DNA of 26,669 nucleotides, taken from the NCBI GenBank assembly GCA_963592185.1, contig CAVAVT010000022.1, positions 1 to 26,669 of the forward strand, given 5' to 3'. Origin of the DNA: CAVAVT01 sp963592185. GTDB taxonomy: Bacteria > Bacillota > Negativicutes > Selenomonadales > Selenomonadaceae. The translations under genes were made by a program, and so were the position numbers. The notes beneath the pieces were generated by a model. The model was not told the DNA's origin. It made no database searches and saw only the letters and a program-made list of their open reading frames with translations. This document shows positions 8,330 through 16,460 of this stretch, piece after piece (positions within the stretch are counted from its first letter, which is position 1; the number at the start of each line of letters is the position of its first letter).

Positions 8330-9261
8330 TATTTCTGCTTCACCTCCGGAGCTGCCGCCGGCACAAACTTAATCTGTCTGAAGGAGCCTACACTTTCAGC
8401 TTTTATTCCTGCCCTCTCCAGCGCCGCAAGAACCCTTCCTATTTCATCAGTGAGTTTTTCTGTTCTGACTTTGTTTTCAACAGGGGGATTGTCCACGATG
8501 GTGGGCTTTTTGTCAACGGCCGGTCTTTCATCGGTTTTCCCAGGCTCGTAAGTGACAGCGTCCACCGGATCCCCTGTTGGGAAGGAAATTATGCTTCCCG
8601 GGGGGATGCTTGCCACAAAGGCATCCGCATCCATATCGGTGTGTATATTGTTAGGAACAAAAAGTACATTGGGCTTCACCCAAAAATCAATGCCAGCTGC
8701 ATGGACAGCCTGCAAAATTGAGTCGTTAATCTGTGTCCGGGGAGCCATTGCGTATTTCACTGTCTGTGCTCCGCTGACGGTAAGTGCCTTCTGGCTCATG
8801 CAGAAATCCTTCAGCACGTCCTCCTGGGGCAGCTTCTCCAGTCGGGAGGCTCCAACGAAGGTGTAGTTGCCCACTTCCTGCCCGGCCTGAAGAACTACCT
8901 TCAATACCTCCGGACGGTCCCCGGCATTCTGTCCCTCCATGAAAAAGGTTGCCTTCATGTTGTATTTTTCCAAAAGGTCCACCAGCACAGCGGTGTCCGT
9001 TCTGTCCGGCATTCCGGCAAAAACCACCGCCACACGCTTTGCCCCGGTTTGCTCCGGAGTGATTACCAGCGAAGGCTCAATTGGAGGATTGCCCTTTAGC
9101 TTTTGAAGAGCCTCCTGATAGACTCCCTCATCAAGCCAGGCATTGCTGAGATCCGTTATATCCTGCCCCTCATGGGCATCTTTTGCAAGTGGATTGGCAA
9201 AATAAAACCAGCCTGCAGCAGCCACAATGATGACCGCTATTATCCCAAAAATCTTTTTCAT
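8329..9261 (-). CDS. Membrane-anchored NodB-fold protein with lost catalytic motifs
   Basis: A 310-residue protein with an N-terminal membrane anchor or uncleaved signal (about 4-22). The NodB fold is recognisable around 77-135: VAVVFAGMP in place of the TFDDG strand, then LLEKYNMKATFFMEG and AGQEVGNYTF. The two metal-binding Asp are replaced (AG at 82-83), and the motif-2 His is Asn (N132) with no second His, so it should not be an active deacetylase. After about residue 230 comes a Pro/Lys-rich linker and a short C-terminal module I do not recognise. The start has GGAG 8 nt upstream. It begins 1 bp after the dehydrogenase stop, and its own stop overlaps the synthase start. The placement next to the synthase suggests a polymer-binding or scaffolding pseudoenzyme; this is inference. 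Confidence 0.75.
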   Translation of the reverse strand: MKKIFGIIAVIIVAAAGWFYFANPLAKDAHEGQDITDLSNAWLDEGVYQEALQKLKGNPPIEPSLVITPEQTGAKRVAVVFAGMPDRTDTAVLVDLLEKYNMKATFFMEGQNAGDRPEVLKVVLQAGQEVGNYTFVGASRLEKLPQEDVLKDFCMSQKALTVSGAQTVKYAMAPRTQINDSILQAVHAAGIDFWVKPNVLFVPNNIHTDMDADAFVASIPPGSIISFPTGDPVDAVTYEPGKTDERPAVDKKPTIVDNPPVENKVRTEKLTDEIGRVLAALERAGIKAESVGSFRQIKFVPAAAPEVKQK

Positions 9262-9262
9262 C

Positions 9263-10582
9263 TTACAAGCTCCAATATACGTAATCTTCCTCTGGGAAAT
9301 CCTCCGGCGGCAGAATACTCTTCACATCGAGAATTACCCTCCGGGCATTCTTGTTTTCGCCAAAAAGCTTCTTTATTCCCTGACTTCCCATAGCCTTGAA
9401 CTCGTCATGGGCCACAAGGACTATGATGCAGTCCGCATCCTTCACGTCAGTAATATCAGTAAGCTCCAATCCATACTCTCTCTTCAGCTCGCCACTGTCA
9501 GCCACAGGGTCCACCGCTATGGGCTTTATGCCGTAGTCCGCCAGATAATGGTACACATCCACAGGTCTGGAGTTTCTGGCATCCGGGCAGTTTTCTTTGA
9601 AGCTCATTCCAAAAAGGTATACCTTTGCATGGGCCGCATCAATTCCAGCCTGTATCATGCTTTTTACTGCCGCATTTGCCACAAATTCGCTCATACCGTT
9701 GTTGACTCTCCGTCCTGCGGCGATAATCTGGGAATGATAGCCCAGAAGTTCAGCCTGATAAACGAAGTAATAGGGGTCCACACCGATACAGTGGCCTCCA
9801 ACCAGTCCCGGACGGAAGCCCAGGGCGTTCCACTTGGTGTCCATTGCCTTGCACACCTCATGGGTGGAAATGTTCATGCGGTCAAAAACCATTGCCAGCT
9901 CGTTCATAAAGGCAATGTTGATGTCACGTTGTGAATTTTCCACAAGCTTGGCTGCCTCAGCAACCTTAATGTTTGGAGCCTCATACACTCCTACTGCGAT
10001 AATTTTCCCGTAGACAGCTGACACGGTTTTCAATGTTTCCTCATCCATACCGGAAACGATTTTACGGATGTTCACCAGACGGTGGTCCTTGTCTCCCGGA
10101 TTGATACGCTCAGGGGAATAGGCAATCTTGAAATCCTTTCCACAGGTAAGGCCTGATACCTCTTCCAAAATTGGTGCGCATATCTCCTCGGTAACTCCGG
10201 GATATACAGTGGATTCATACACCACCAGGGAACCTTTTTTCATCTGCGCTCCCACCAGCTTGCTTGCCGCCTTCACCGGGCGAAGGTCCGGAGTCTTGTC
10301 GCCGTTGATGGGGGTAGGCACCGCAATAACGATAAAGGATGCCTCCTGAAGTCTTTCTGCATCCGTTGTAAAATCAATTTTGCTTTTCTTGAGAACCTCA
10401 TCTCCCAGTTCTTCGGTTACATCGTGCCCGGCCTTATATTCAGCTACCTTTGCCTCATTGGTATCAAAGCCGATAACGTCATAATGCTTGCCAAATTCAG
10501 CAGCCAGCGGAAGACCTACGTACCCAAGTCCTACCACAGCAAGTTTTGTAAGACCCTTTTCCAGTTTCTCTACAATATCCAT
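9263..10582 (-). CDS. UDP-N-acetylhexosamine 6-dehydrogenase (TviB/WbpO/WecC-like)
   Basis: NAD-dependent nucleotide-sugar dehydrogenases oxidise C6 of a UDP-sugar twice, giving a uronic acid donor. The Rossmann motif GLGYVG is at 18-23. The central domain holds YSPERINPGDKDH (155-167), E-x2-K212 and N216, and the catalytic Cys lies in GGHCIGVDPYY (C265). The SPERINPGDK and GHCIGVDPYY signatures match the UDP-GlcNAc/UDP-GalNAc dehydrogenase branch rather than plain UDP-glucose dehydrogenase, so the product is probably UDP-GlcNAcA or UDP-GalNAcA. Length (439 residues) is normal. It is first in the operon and the only sugar-nucleotide enzyme in it. A GAAGGA lies very close to the ATG (2 nt), which is tighter than usual. 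The exact hexosamine cannot be told from sequence. Confidence 0.9.
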   Translation of the reverse strand: MDIVEKLEKGLTKLAVVGLGYVGLPLAAEFGKHYDVIGFDTNEAKVAEYKAGHDVTEELGDEVLKKSKIDFTTDAERLQEASFIVIAVPTPINGDKTPDLRPVKAASKLVGAQMKKGSLVVYESTVYPGVTEEICAPILEEVSGLTCGKDFKIAYSPERINPGDKDHRLVNIRKIVSGMDEETLKTVSAVYGKIIAVGVYEAPNIKVAEAAKLVENSQRDINIAFMNELAMVFDRMNISTHEVCKAMDTKWNALGFRPGLVGGHCIGVDPYYFVYQAELLGYHSQIIAAGRRVNNGMSEFVANAAVKSMIQAGIDAAHAKVYLFGMSFKENCPDARNSRPVDVYHYLADYGIKPIAVDPVADSGELKREYGLELTDITDVKDADCIIVLVAHDEFKAMGSQGIKKLFGENKNARRVILDVKSILPPEDFPEEDYVYWSL

Positions 10583-10665
10583 CTTCCTTCAAGCCCCCTT
10601 CTAAGTGTATATTCCTACTCGGATTTAATTTATTAGATTAATGAGTAATTCTTCCCATTGTAATT

Positions 10666-10694
10666 ATTATACTACATAAAACGGATATATTCTC
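10666..10694 (-). promoter_or_regulatory. Promoter of the polysaccharide operon
   Basis: A perfect TATAAT (ATTATA at 10666-10671 on plus) lies about 84 bases before the dehydrogenase ATG. The hexamer 17 bp upstream is GAGAAT (10689-10694), a poor -35. A strong -10 with a weak -35 would fit activator dependence, but no activator site is identifiable. The rest of the 10583-10848 gap holds an AT-rich leader and the upp terminator. Confidence 0.5.
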
Positions 10695-10787
10695 CTATAC
10701 ATTGAAGAGTTTATAGGTTATTATGGCGAATTTCTTTATTATTTTCCATAAACATAGGCCGTTTGACCTAAACAGGCTAAAAGACAT

Positions 10788-10828
10788 AAAAAACCACATA
10801 CCAGAGGCTTTCACCGCCGATATGTGGT
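10788..10828 (-). terminator. Terminator downstream of upp
   Basis: ACCACATA (10793-10800) pairs with TATGTGGT (10821-10828), and on the minus strand a run of U follows (A-run 10788-10793). It begins 21 bases after the upp stop and separates the housekeeping string from the polysaccharide operon. Confidence 0.85.
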
Positions 10829-10848
10829 CAGTTTTAAATGTTATTCAA

Positions 10849-11484
10849 TTAGATAGTACCGAAAATACGGTCGCCAGCATCGCCAAGACCTGGAACAATG
10901 TAGCCGTGCTCATTGAGATGGTCGTCAACAGCTGCAACGAAAATAGGAACGTCAGGATGCTCCTCATTTACAAGCTTGACTCCCTCAGGAGTTGCAACGA
11001 GGCACATGAGAATGATGTTCTTTGCACCCTTCTGCTTCATGAGTTCGAGAGCTGCAGCAGAGGAACCGCCAGTTGCCAGCATCGGGTCAACTACGATAAA
11101 TGTACGTTCTGCTACATCACTGGGCAGCTTGCAGTAATACTCTACAGGCTTCAGAGTCTCTGGATCTCTGTAAAGTCCCACATGTCCAACACGTGCCGTA
11201 GGGATGATGTTCAAAACGCCGTTGAGCATACCAAGACCTGCACGGAGGATGGGTACAACGCTAACCTTCTTGCCGGAGAGCTTCTTCATGGTACACTTCG
11301 CCACCGGAGTCTCAATCTCTACTTCCTCCAGTGGGAAGTCACGGGTAATCTCATATGCCATGAGCATGGAGATTTCCTCAAGCAGCTGGCGGAAATCCTT
11401 TGAGTTGGTTTCCTTTTTGCGCATGAGAGTGAGCTTGTGCTGAATAAGTGGATGATCAACTACATTTACCTTTAAATCTGACAT
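10849..11484 (-). CDS. upp: Uracil phosphoribosyltransferase
   Basis: Cytosolic pyrimidine salvage enzyme: uracil plus PRPP gives UMP and pyrophosphate. The PRPP loop VVDPMLATGGS is intact, as are the N-terminal VVDHPLIQHKLT and the C-terminal GLGDAGDRIFGT signatures. Length (211 residues) is typical. I take ATG at 11484 (MSDLKV...), which aligns with known family starts and has AGGAAG about 11 nt upstream; a GTG 12 bases earlier is in frame but touches that SD. It follows glyA by 58 bp and ends at a clear terminator, so it is probably the last gene of the run. Confidence 0.97.
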   Translation of the reverse strand: MSDLKVNVVDHPLIQHKLTLMRKKETNSKDFRQLLEEISMLMAYEITRDFPLEEVEIETPVAKCTMKKLSGKKVSVVPILRAGLGMLNGVLNIIPTARVGHVGLYRDPETLKPVEYYCKLPSDVAERTFIVVDPMLATGGSSAAALELMKQKGAKNIILMCLVATPEGVKLVNEEHPDVPIFVAAVDDHLNEHGYIVPGLGDAGDRIFGTI

Positions 11485-11514
11485 TTTTAGGGTCACTTCC
11501 TAATCTTTATATTA

Positions 11515-11533
11515 GCCCCGGTGCACCGGTGGC
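11515..11533 (-). repeat. GC-rich hairpin between glyA and upp
   Basis: On the minus strand GCCACCGG TGCA CCGGGGC folds into a short strong hairpin 10 bases past the glyA stop. There is no U-tract, so it is not a canonical terminator; it may mark a processing point or partial attenuation. Confidence 0.4.
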
Positions 11534-11542
11534 CATGATACA

Positions 11543-12799
11543 TTATTCGTAAAGGGGATATTTTTTGCAGAGGGCTGCAACACGTTCCTTAGCCTCCTGC
11601 TGGGACTTTTCATCCTCAGGATTGTCCAGAACCAGAGCGATGATATCTCCAACTTCCTTCATGTCCTCTTCCTTGAAGCCACGGGTAGTAAGGGCAGGAG
11701 AGCCGAGACGGATACCGCTGGTAACAAATGGGGACAGCTTCTCAAAAGGAATGGTGTTCTTGTTTGCGGTGATATTTACATTTTCCAAAAGGTTCTGGGC
11801 TTCCTTGCCGGTAATTCCCTTGCTGGTAAGGTCAACCAGCATGAGGTGAGTATCGGTGCCGCCGGATACAATGCGGAATCCATCAGCTGTAAGGGTGTCA
11901 GCAAGAACCTTTGCGTTCTTAATAATCTGCTCAGCATAGGTCTTGAACTCAGGCTGAAGAGCCTCGCCGAAGGCAACAGCCTTTGCAGCGATTACGTGCA
12001 TGAGAGGGCCGCCCTGTACGCCAGGGAAGATTGCCTTGTTGAACTGCTTGCCAAATTCAGCATCCTTGCAGAGAATCAGACCGCCACGGGGACCTCTGAG
12101 GGTCTTGTGGGTGGTGGTGGTAACAACATCAGCATAGGGAACCGGGCTTGGATGAAGACCTGCCGCCACGAGTCCTGCAATGTGGGCAATATCCACCATG
12201 AGATATGCGCCAACGGAGTGGGCAATATCTGCAATACGCTCAAAATCCAGTGTACGTGCATATGCAGAAGCACCGGCTACAATGAGCTTAGGCTTACAGT
12301 CCTCAGCAATACGCTGCATTTCATCATAATCGATGCACTCAGTTTCCTTGTCTACGCCGTAGGGAACTATGTTGAAATATTTTCCGGACATGTTTACAGG
12401 GCTTCCATGGGTGAGATGTCCGCCATCAGTAAGGTTCATGCCCATGACGGTGTCGCCGGGGGTGAGCAGTGCGAAGAATACAGCCATGTTTGCCTGTGCG
12501 CCGGAATGGGGCTGTACATTTGCATACTCTGCGCCGAAAAGCTTCTTTGCACGGTCGATTGCAATCTGCTCCACAACGTCTACATACTCGCAGCCGCCGT
12601 AGTAACGCTTGCCGGGATAGCCCTCAGCATACTTGTTGGTCAGTACGCTGCCCTGTGCCTCCATTACAGCCTTGCTTACGATATTTTCAGAAGCAATAAG
12701 CTCAAGCTTGTTGCGCTGGCGGCCAAGCTCGTCGCTAATAGCCTTAAAAACCTCGGAATCTACACTGGAAAGCTCTGCCATCAGGTTTTTCTCACTCAT
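11543..12799 (-). CDS. glyA: Serine hydroxymethyltransferase
   Basis: PLP enzyme interconverting serine plus tetrahydrofolate with glycine plus 5,10-methylene-THF, the main one-carbon source. The PLP lysine sits in TTTTHKTLRGPRGG (K232). LIASENIVS near the N-terminus and KRYYGGCEYVD are family signatures. I start it at 12799 (MSEKN...) because GGAGGAG lies 6 nt upstream; an in-frame ATG five codons earlier would begin ahead of that SD. The 418-residue length is normal. It is followed by upp at 58 bp and preceded by rpiB at 82 bp. Confidence 0.98.
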   Translation of the reverse strand: MSEKNLMAELSSVDSEVFKAISDELGRQRNKLELIASENIVSKAVMEAQGSVLTNKYAEGYPGKRYYGGCEYVDVVEQIAIDRAKKLFGAEYANVQPHSGAQANMAVFFALLTPGDTVMGMNLTDGGHLTHGSPVNMSGKYFNIVPYGVDKETECIDYDEMQRIAEDCKPKLIVAGASAYARTLDFERIADIAHSVGAYLMVDIAHIAGLVAAGLHPSPVPYADVVTTTTHKTLRGPRGGLILCKDAEFGKQFNKAIFPGVQGGPLMHVIAAKAVAFGEALQPEFKTYAEQIIKNAKVLADTLTADGFRIVSGGTDTHLMLVDLTSKGITGKEAQNLLENVNITANKNTIPFEKLSPFVTSGIRLGSPALTTRGFKEEDMKEVGDIIALVLDNPEDEKSQQEAKERVAALCKKYPLYE

Positions 12800-12829
12800 T
12801 GGAAACTCCTCCATTTCATTTCTGAAACT

Positions 12830-12849
12830 CCTGCTGTTAAATCAGCAGG
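12830..12849 (-). repeat. Inverted repeat upstream of glyA
   Basis: CCTGCTG (12830-12836) and CAGCAGG (12843-12849) form a perfect 7-bp stem with a 6-base loop between rpiB and glyA. No U-tract follows, so it is unlikely to be a full terminator; it would sit in the glyA leader. Confidence 0.4.
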
Positions 12850-12881
12850 GTTCCGGTCAATACATCTATCGAGTTAGCGGT

Positions 12882-13325
12882 TTATTTGTCTTCCAAAGCC
12901 ATCATTTTTGCCACTCTGCGCTCGTGACGTCCGCCGAGGAACTCCTCACGAACCCACACACGGACAATTTCCCCAGCAGGACCGTAGCCTATTACACGGC
13001 CGCCCATTGCAAGGACGTTGGCATCGTTATGCTGGCGTGACATACGGGCTGAGAATACGTCATGGCAGAGAGCCGCACGGATTCCCTTTATTTTATTGGC
13101 AGCGATGGATATTCCAAGGCCTGTGCCGCAGAGAACAATTCCCCTGTCAGCCGCCCCGGAGGTAACATCTGCGCATACTTTTTCTGCAATATCTGGATAG
13201 TCAACGGACTCCTCGGTAAAGGTTCCCACGTCATTGACCTCAATGTCCTCCATTTCAGCCAGAACCTTCTTTACCTCTTCCTTCAGCTGGAGGGCGCCGT
13301 GGTCGCAGCCTATTGTAATCTTCAT
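12882..13325 (-). CDS. rpiB: Ribose 5-phosphate isomerase B
   Basis: Interconverts ribose 5-phosphate and ribulose 5-phosphate in the pentose phosphate pathway. The N-terminal IGCDHGALQLK phosphate/substrate motif, the catalytic cysteine in LCGTGLGISIAANK (C66), and SRQHNDANVLAMGGR (H99) are all present. The 147-residue length fits the RpiB/LacAB family. The SD AGGTGG lies 7 nt before the ATG. RpiB next to tsaC and glyA is common in Firmicutes. The allose-phosphate isomerase reaction of some relatives is possible but not suggested by context. Confidence 0.95.
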   Translation of the reverse strand: MKITIGCDHGALQLKEEVKKVLAEMEDIEVNDVGTFTEESVDYPDIAEKVCADVTSGAADRGIVLCGTGLGISIAANKIKGIRAALCHDVFSARMSRQHNDANVLAMGGRVIGYGPAGEIVRVWVREEFLGGRHERRVAKMMALEDK

Positions 13326-13367
13326 ATTGTATCCACCTTTCGGATTTTAAAAATTACTGCTTCTACC

Positions 13368-13373
13368 ATTATA
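13368..13373 (-). promoter_or_regulatory. Candidate -10 element for rpiB
   Basis: A perfect TATAAT (ATTATA on plus) lies 42 bases before the rpiB start in the 104-bp gap after tsaC. No good -35 is visible at 16-18 bp, so this is a tentative internal promoter for rpiB-glyA-upp. Confidence 0.4.
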
Positions 13374-13429
13374 TAGGATTTTACCTGTATTTCATACATG
13401 GATTTTGTTTTTATCTGAAAAATACAGTT

Positions 13430-14491
13430 TTAATCCCCAGCTTGTATGGAATGAAATCCGCTTGCCTTGTGCAGCCTGTTCATGATAGCAAGCCCAAGGC
13501 CCTTTTCCGTGGTGCCCTCGGCTAGGAGACAATCTGTGGGAAGGTCGTTAAATCCCAAAAGTGCTTCGTAAATGTCTGCGGCTATTGCCGGAAGGTCTCC
13601 CTGATTTCCGTAAACGTGGAGATGCTTCTCTGGAAGTAAGTCATTCAGCCCGTCACATATTTCACGGCTTGCAATGACCCCCGGAGTATGACCTTCCTTT
13701 AAAAGCCGCCTGATTTCCCTTCTAAAGGCTGGAAGAAGCTTTTCCGGCGCACCTTCAATAAGGGTAAGGGGAGCCTTTGGGGCATAGTGGCGGTATTTCA
13801 TCCCAGGAGCCTTCGGCACGGTATTTGCGCCAACCAGAGCCGGGTCAAGCTTTACACTTCCCAATACCTCTTTTATCATTTCAAGGGTGATTGCTCCCGG
13901 CCTCAGCACCACCGCTACAGGACCTGTGCAGTCAACTATTGTGGACTCCACGCCGAATTTGCAGGGGCCTCCATCAAGAATCATGGGGATTCGGCCATCC
14001 ATATCCTTGAAAACTCCCTGTGCTGTGGTGGGACTTGGACGGCCGGAGATATTGGCACTTGGAGCGGCAATTGGCACGCCAGCCCTTTTAATAAGACCTC
14101 TTGCCACAGCATTATCCGGCATCCTCACACCTACAGTATCCAGCCCCCCGGTTATCCTCAATGGAATATTTTTTTCACGCTTCATAATAAGTGTAATAGG
14201 CCCGGGGCAAAATGCAGCTAGAAGCTTTTCCGCCATTTCGGAAATTTCCTCTGCCACCATGTCCAGCATACTTCTATCGGAAATATGAAGTATCAGGGGA
14301 TTGTCGGAGGGTCTTCCCTTTGCCTCGTAAATCCCAGCGCAGGCGTTTTCGTCAAGACCGTTTGCCCCAAGTCCGTACACGGTTTCAGTTGGAAAAGCCA
14401 CCAGACCGCCGCTCTTTATGATTTTTGCAGCAGCCTCAAGGGTATCACCGCATTCATTTACACTGTATACCGCTTTTATTTCCGTCCTCAT
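13430..14491 (-). CDS. tsaC: L-threonylcarbamoyladenylate synthase (Sua5 type)
   Basis: Makes threonylcarbamoyl-AMP from threonine, bicarbonate and ATP for the t6A37 modification of ANN-decoding tRNAs. The YrdC/TsaC domain shows FPTETVYGLGAN (33-44), KGRPSDNPLILH (58-69) and PSANISGRPSPTT. A C-terminal Sua5 domain follows a linker containing APGMKYRHYAPKAP. At 353 residues it is the long Sua5/YwlC form typical of Gram-positive-type bacteria. It starts 3 bp after the prmC stop, with GAGG inside the end of prmC, so the two are translationally linked. Confidence 0.96.
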   Translation of the reverse strand: MRTEIKAVYSVNECGDTLEAAAKIIKSGGLVAFPTETVYGLGANGLDENACAGIYEAKGRPSDNPLILHISDRSMLDMVAEEISEMAEKLLAAFCPGPITLIMKREKNIPLRITGGLDTVGVRMPDNAVARGLIKRAGVPIAAPSANISGRPSPTTAQGVFKDMDGRIPMILDGGPCKFGVESTIVDCTGPVAVVLRPGAITLEMIKEVLGSVKLDPALVGANTVPKAPGMKYRHYAPKAPLTLIEGAPEKLLPAFRREIRRLLKEGHTPGVIASREICDGLNDLLPEKHLHVYGNQGDLPAIAADIYEALLGFNDLPTDCLLAEGTTEKGLGLAIMNRLHKASGFHSIQAGD

Positions 14492-14494
14492 GGC

Positions 14495-15376
14495 TCATCC
14501 TCTTTTCCGGAGCACCACAACTCTGTCGATGCCCGCCAAATCCTTGATTATCTCTATATTTTCCCAATCTCCGGAGCTTTCTCCGATTTCCTTTATGGGT
14601 CCAGCCTCGTGGATTCCGGCCTCCAGTGCCAGAAATCCTCCTGTTTTCAAAAGTTTTGGAGCATCCTGCAGAAGTTTTTTGTAGAAAAACAGCCCCTCAT
14701 CCTCTGCCACCAAGGCACCCATTGGCTCGTAACATTTCACCTCAGGCTCCAGCCCCTCGATATCCCTTTCAGGAATGTAGGGGGGATTGGAAACTATGGC
14801 ATCAAAGCTCCGGCCAGCCAGTGGCTCAAGCATATCGCCCTCTAAAAAATCTATGCGTTCTGAGACTTCCAAGCTTTCCGCATTTCCCCTTGCAATCTCC
14901 AGTGCATCTTTTGAAATGTCCACTGTCACGCCCTGAAGCTCCGGCATGTAGCTCAGCATGGAAAGACATACCGCCCCGGAGCCTGTGCCGATGTCAGCGA
15001 ATAAAAGCCCCCGTCCAGTGGCTTCAATTTTTTTCAAATTATCCATGGCGGTCTGCACCAGTATCTCCGTGTCCGGCCGGGGTATCAGCACACTTGGGGT
15101 CACATGGAAGTCCAGCCCCATGAATTCCCTAGTTCCTGTAATGTACGCCACCGGCATGTGTTCAAGGCGTTTTTTTATACATTCCTTGTAGGATGCCAGC
15201 TCCGGAGCCTCCAACGGCTCATCGAAATGCACATAGAGATATATGCGTTCCTTTTTTAGCACATGGGAAAGCAGTACCTCTGCATCCAGCCGTGGGGATT
15301 CAATCCCCTTGGATGCGAAGTACTGCTCAGTCCATTTCAATATTTTTCCTATGGTCCAAATTTCATTTTGTGCCAT
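14495..15376 (-). CDS. prmC: Peptide chain release factor N5-glutamine methyltransferase
   Basis: SAM-dependent enzyme that methylates the Gln of the GGQ motif in RF1 and RF2, raising termination efficiency. The SAM motif ADIGTGSGA is at 127-135 and the catalytic NPPY at 197-200. The N-terminal helical domain recognises the release factor. It begins 1 bp after the prfA stop (TAATATG), so enzyme and substrate are co-translated. SD is weak (AGGT), consistent with coupling. Length (293 residues) is normal. Confidence 0.97.
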   Translation of the reverse strand: MAQNEIWTIGKILKWTEQYFASKGIESPRLDAEVLLSHVLKKERIYLYVHFDEPLEAPELASYKECIKKRLEHMPVAYITGTREFMGLDFHVTPSVLIPRPDTEILVQTAMDNLKKIEATGRGLLFADIGTGSGAVCLSMLSYMPELQGVTVDISKDALEIARGNAESLEVSERIDFLEGDMLEPLAGRSFDAIVSNPPYIPERDIEGLEPEVKCYEPMGALVAEDEGLFFYKKLLQDAPKLLKTGGFLALEAGIHEAGPIKEIGESSGDWENIEIIKDLAGIDRVVVLRKRG

Positions 15377-15377
15377 A

Positions 15378-16457
15378 TTAATCTACCTGCTTCATTTTTT
15401 CTGCACGGTCAGCGGTAATAAGAGCATTCAAAAGCTCGTCCAGCTCTCCATTCAGCACGAAATCCAGCTTGTGGAGGGTAAGACCAATACGGTGGTCCGT
15501 AACCCTTCCCTGTGGGAAATTGTAGGTCCTGATACGCTGGCTGCGGTCACCGGAACCTACCTGGCTCTTTCTATCTGCCGCAATGGCATCGGTCTGCTCC
15601 TGCTGAGCCTTGGCAAGAACCCTCGCCCTAAGGACGCTCATCGCCTTTTCCTTGTTCTTCAGCTGGGATTTTTCATCCTGACACTGAACCACAATGCCTG
15701 TGGGGATATGGGTTATGCGGATAGCTGTCTCAGTACGGTTTACATACTGTCCGCCAGCACCACTTGCGCAGTAGGTATCAATCCTTATTTCAGATGCCTT
15801 GATATCCACTTCCACCTCGTCCGCTTCCGGAAGCACCGCCACTGTTACGGCGGAGGTATGAATACGTCCTCCAGTCTCCGTTACAGGTATGCGCTGCACA
15901 CGATGGGTTCCGCTTTCGTATTTCAGCTTGCTGTAGGCGCCGTCCCCGTCCACGGAAAAGGAAACTTCCTTGAATCCTCCAAGGTCTGTGGGACTGGAGT
16001 TAATAAGGCTGACACGCCAGCCCTGTTTTTCAGCAAAACGGGAGTACATGCGGAAAAGGTCCCCGGCAAAAAGGGATGCCTCCTCGCCACCTACGCCGCC
16101 ACGAATCTCCACAATAACGCTTTTGTCATCGTTGGGGTCACGTGGAAGAAGAAGGATTGGAAGCTCCGCCTCCAAAGATTCCTTCTGGGCCTTTGCCTCG
16201 GAAAGCTCCTCCTCCACAAGGCTGCGCATCTCATCATCAAGACCGTCCTCCAGCATTGCCTTGTCGTCCTCAATGGTTTTTACCGCTGTCTTATATTCTC
16301 TATACTTTTCCACAATTGGCTGCAGCTGGGAATGTTCCTTGTTGTAGCGCTGCCATTTGTCCATGTCCTGCAGGACGGAAGGATCGCTGATAAGGGATTC
16401 CAGCTCAAGGAATTTTCCCTCCACCGCCTGCAGTTTATCTATCATTGATAGGCTCAA
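15378..16457 (-). CDS. prfA: Peptide chain release factor 1
   Basis: Reads UAA and UAG in the ribosomal A site and triggers peptide release. The anticodon-like PVT motif (191-193) identifies RF1 rather than RF2, and GGQ is at 235-237 in SGAGGQYVNRTETAIRITH. The start is ambiguous. A TTG at 16457 has GAGGTG 6 nt upstream and lies 3 bases after the DUF1385 stop. An ATG at 16445 gives MIDKLQAVE, which aligns better with Bacillus RF1 but has no SD at normal distance. I report the TTG because of spacing. The gene is followed directly by prmC, which methylates its GGQ. Confidence 0.95.
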   Translation of the reverse strand: MSLSMIDKLQAVEGKFLELESLISDPSVLQDMDKWQRYNKEHSQLQPIVEKYREYKTAVKTIEDDKAMLEDGLDDEMRSLVEEELSEAKAQKESLEAELPILLLPRDPNDDKSVIVEIRGGVGGEEASLFAGDLFRMYSRFAEKQGWRVSLINSSPTDLGGFKEVSFSVDGDGAYSKLKYESGTHRVQRIPVTETGGRIHTSAVTVAVLPEADEVEVDIKASEIRIDTYCASGAGGQYVNRTETAIRITHIPTGIVVQCQDEKSQLKNKEKAMSVLRARVLAKAQQEQTDAIAADRKSQVGSGDRSQRIRTYNFPQGRVTDHRIGLTLHKLDFVLNGELDELLNALITADRAEKMKQVD

Positions 16458-16460
16458 ATC

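Noticed and set aside
9263..10582. UDP-glucose 6-dehydrogenase (HasB) to go with the HAS-like synthase
   Set aside because: SPERINPGDK and GGHCIGVDPYY are signatures of the HexNAc branch, so a hyaluronan locus is not supported.
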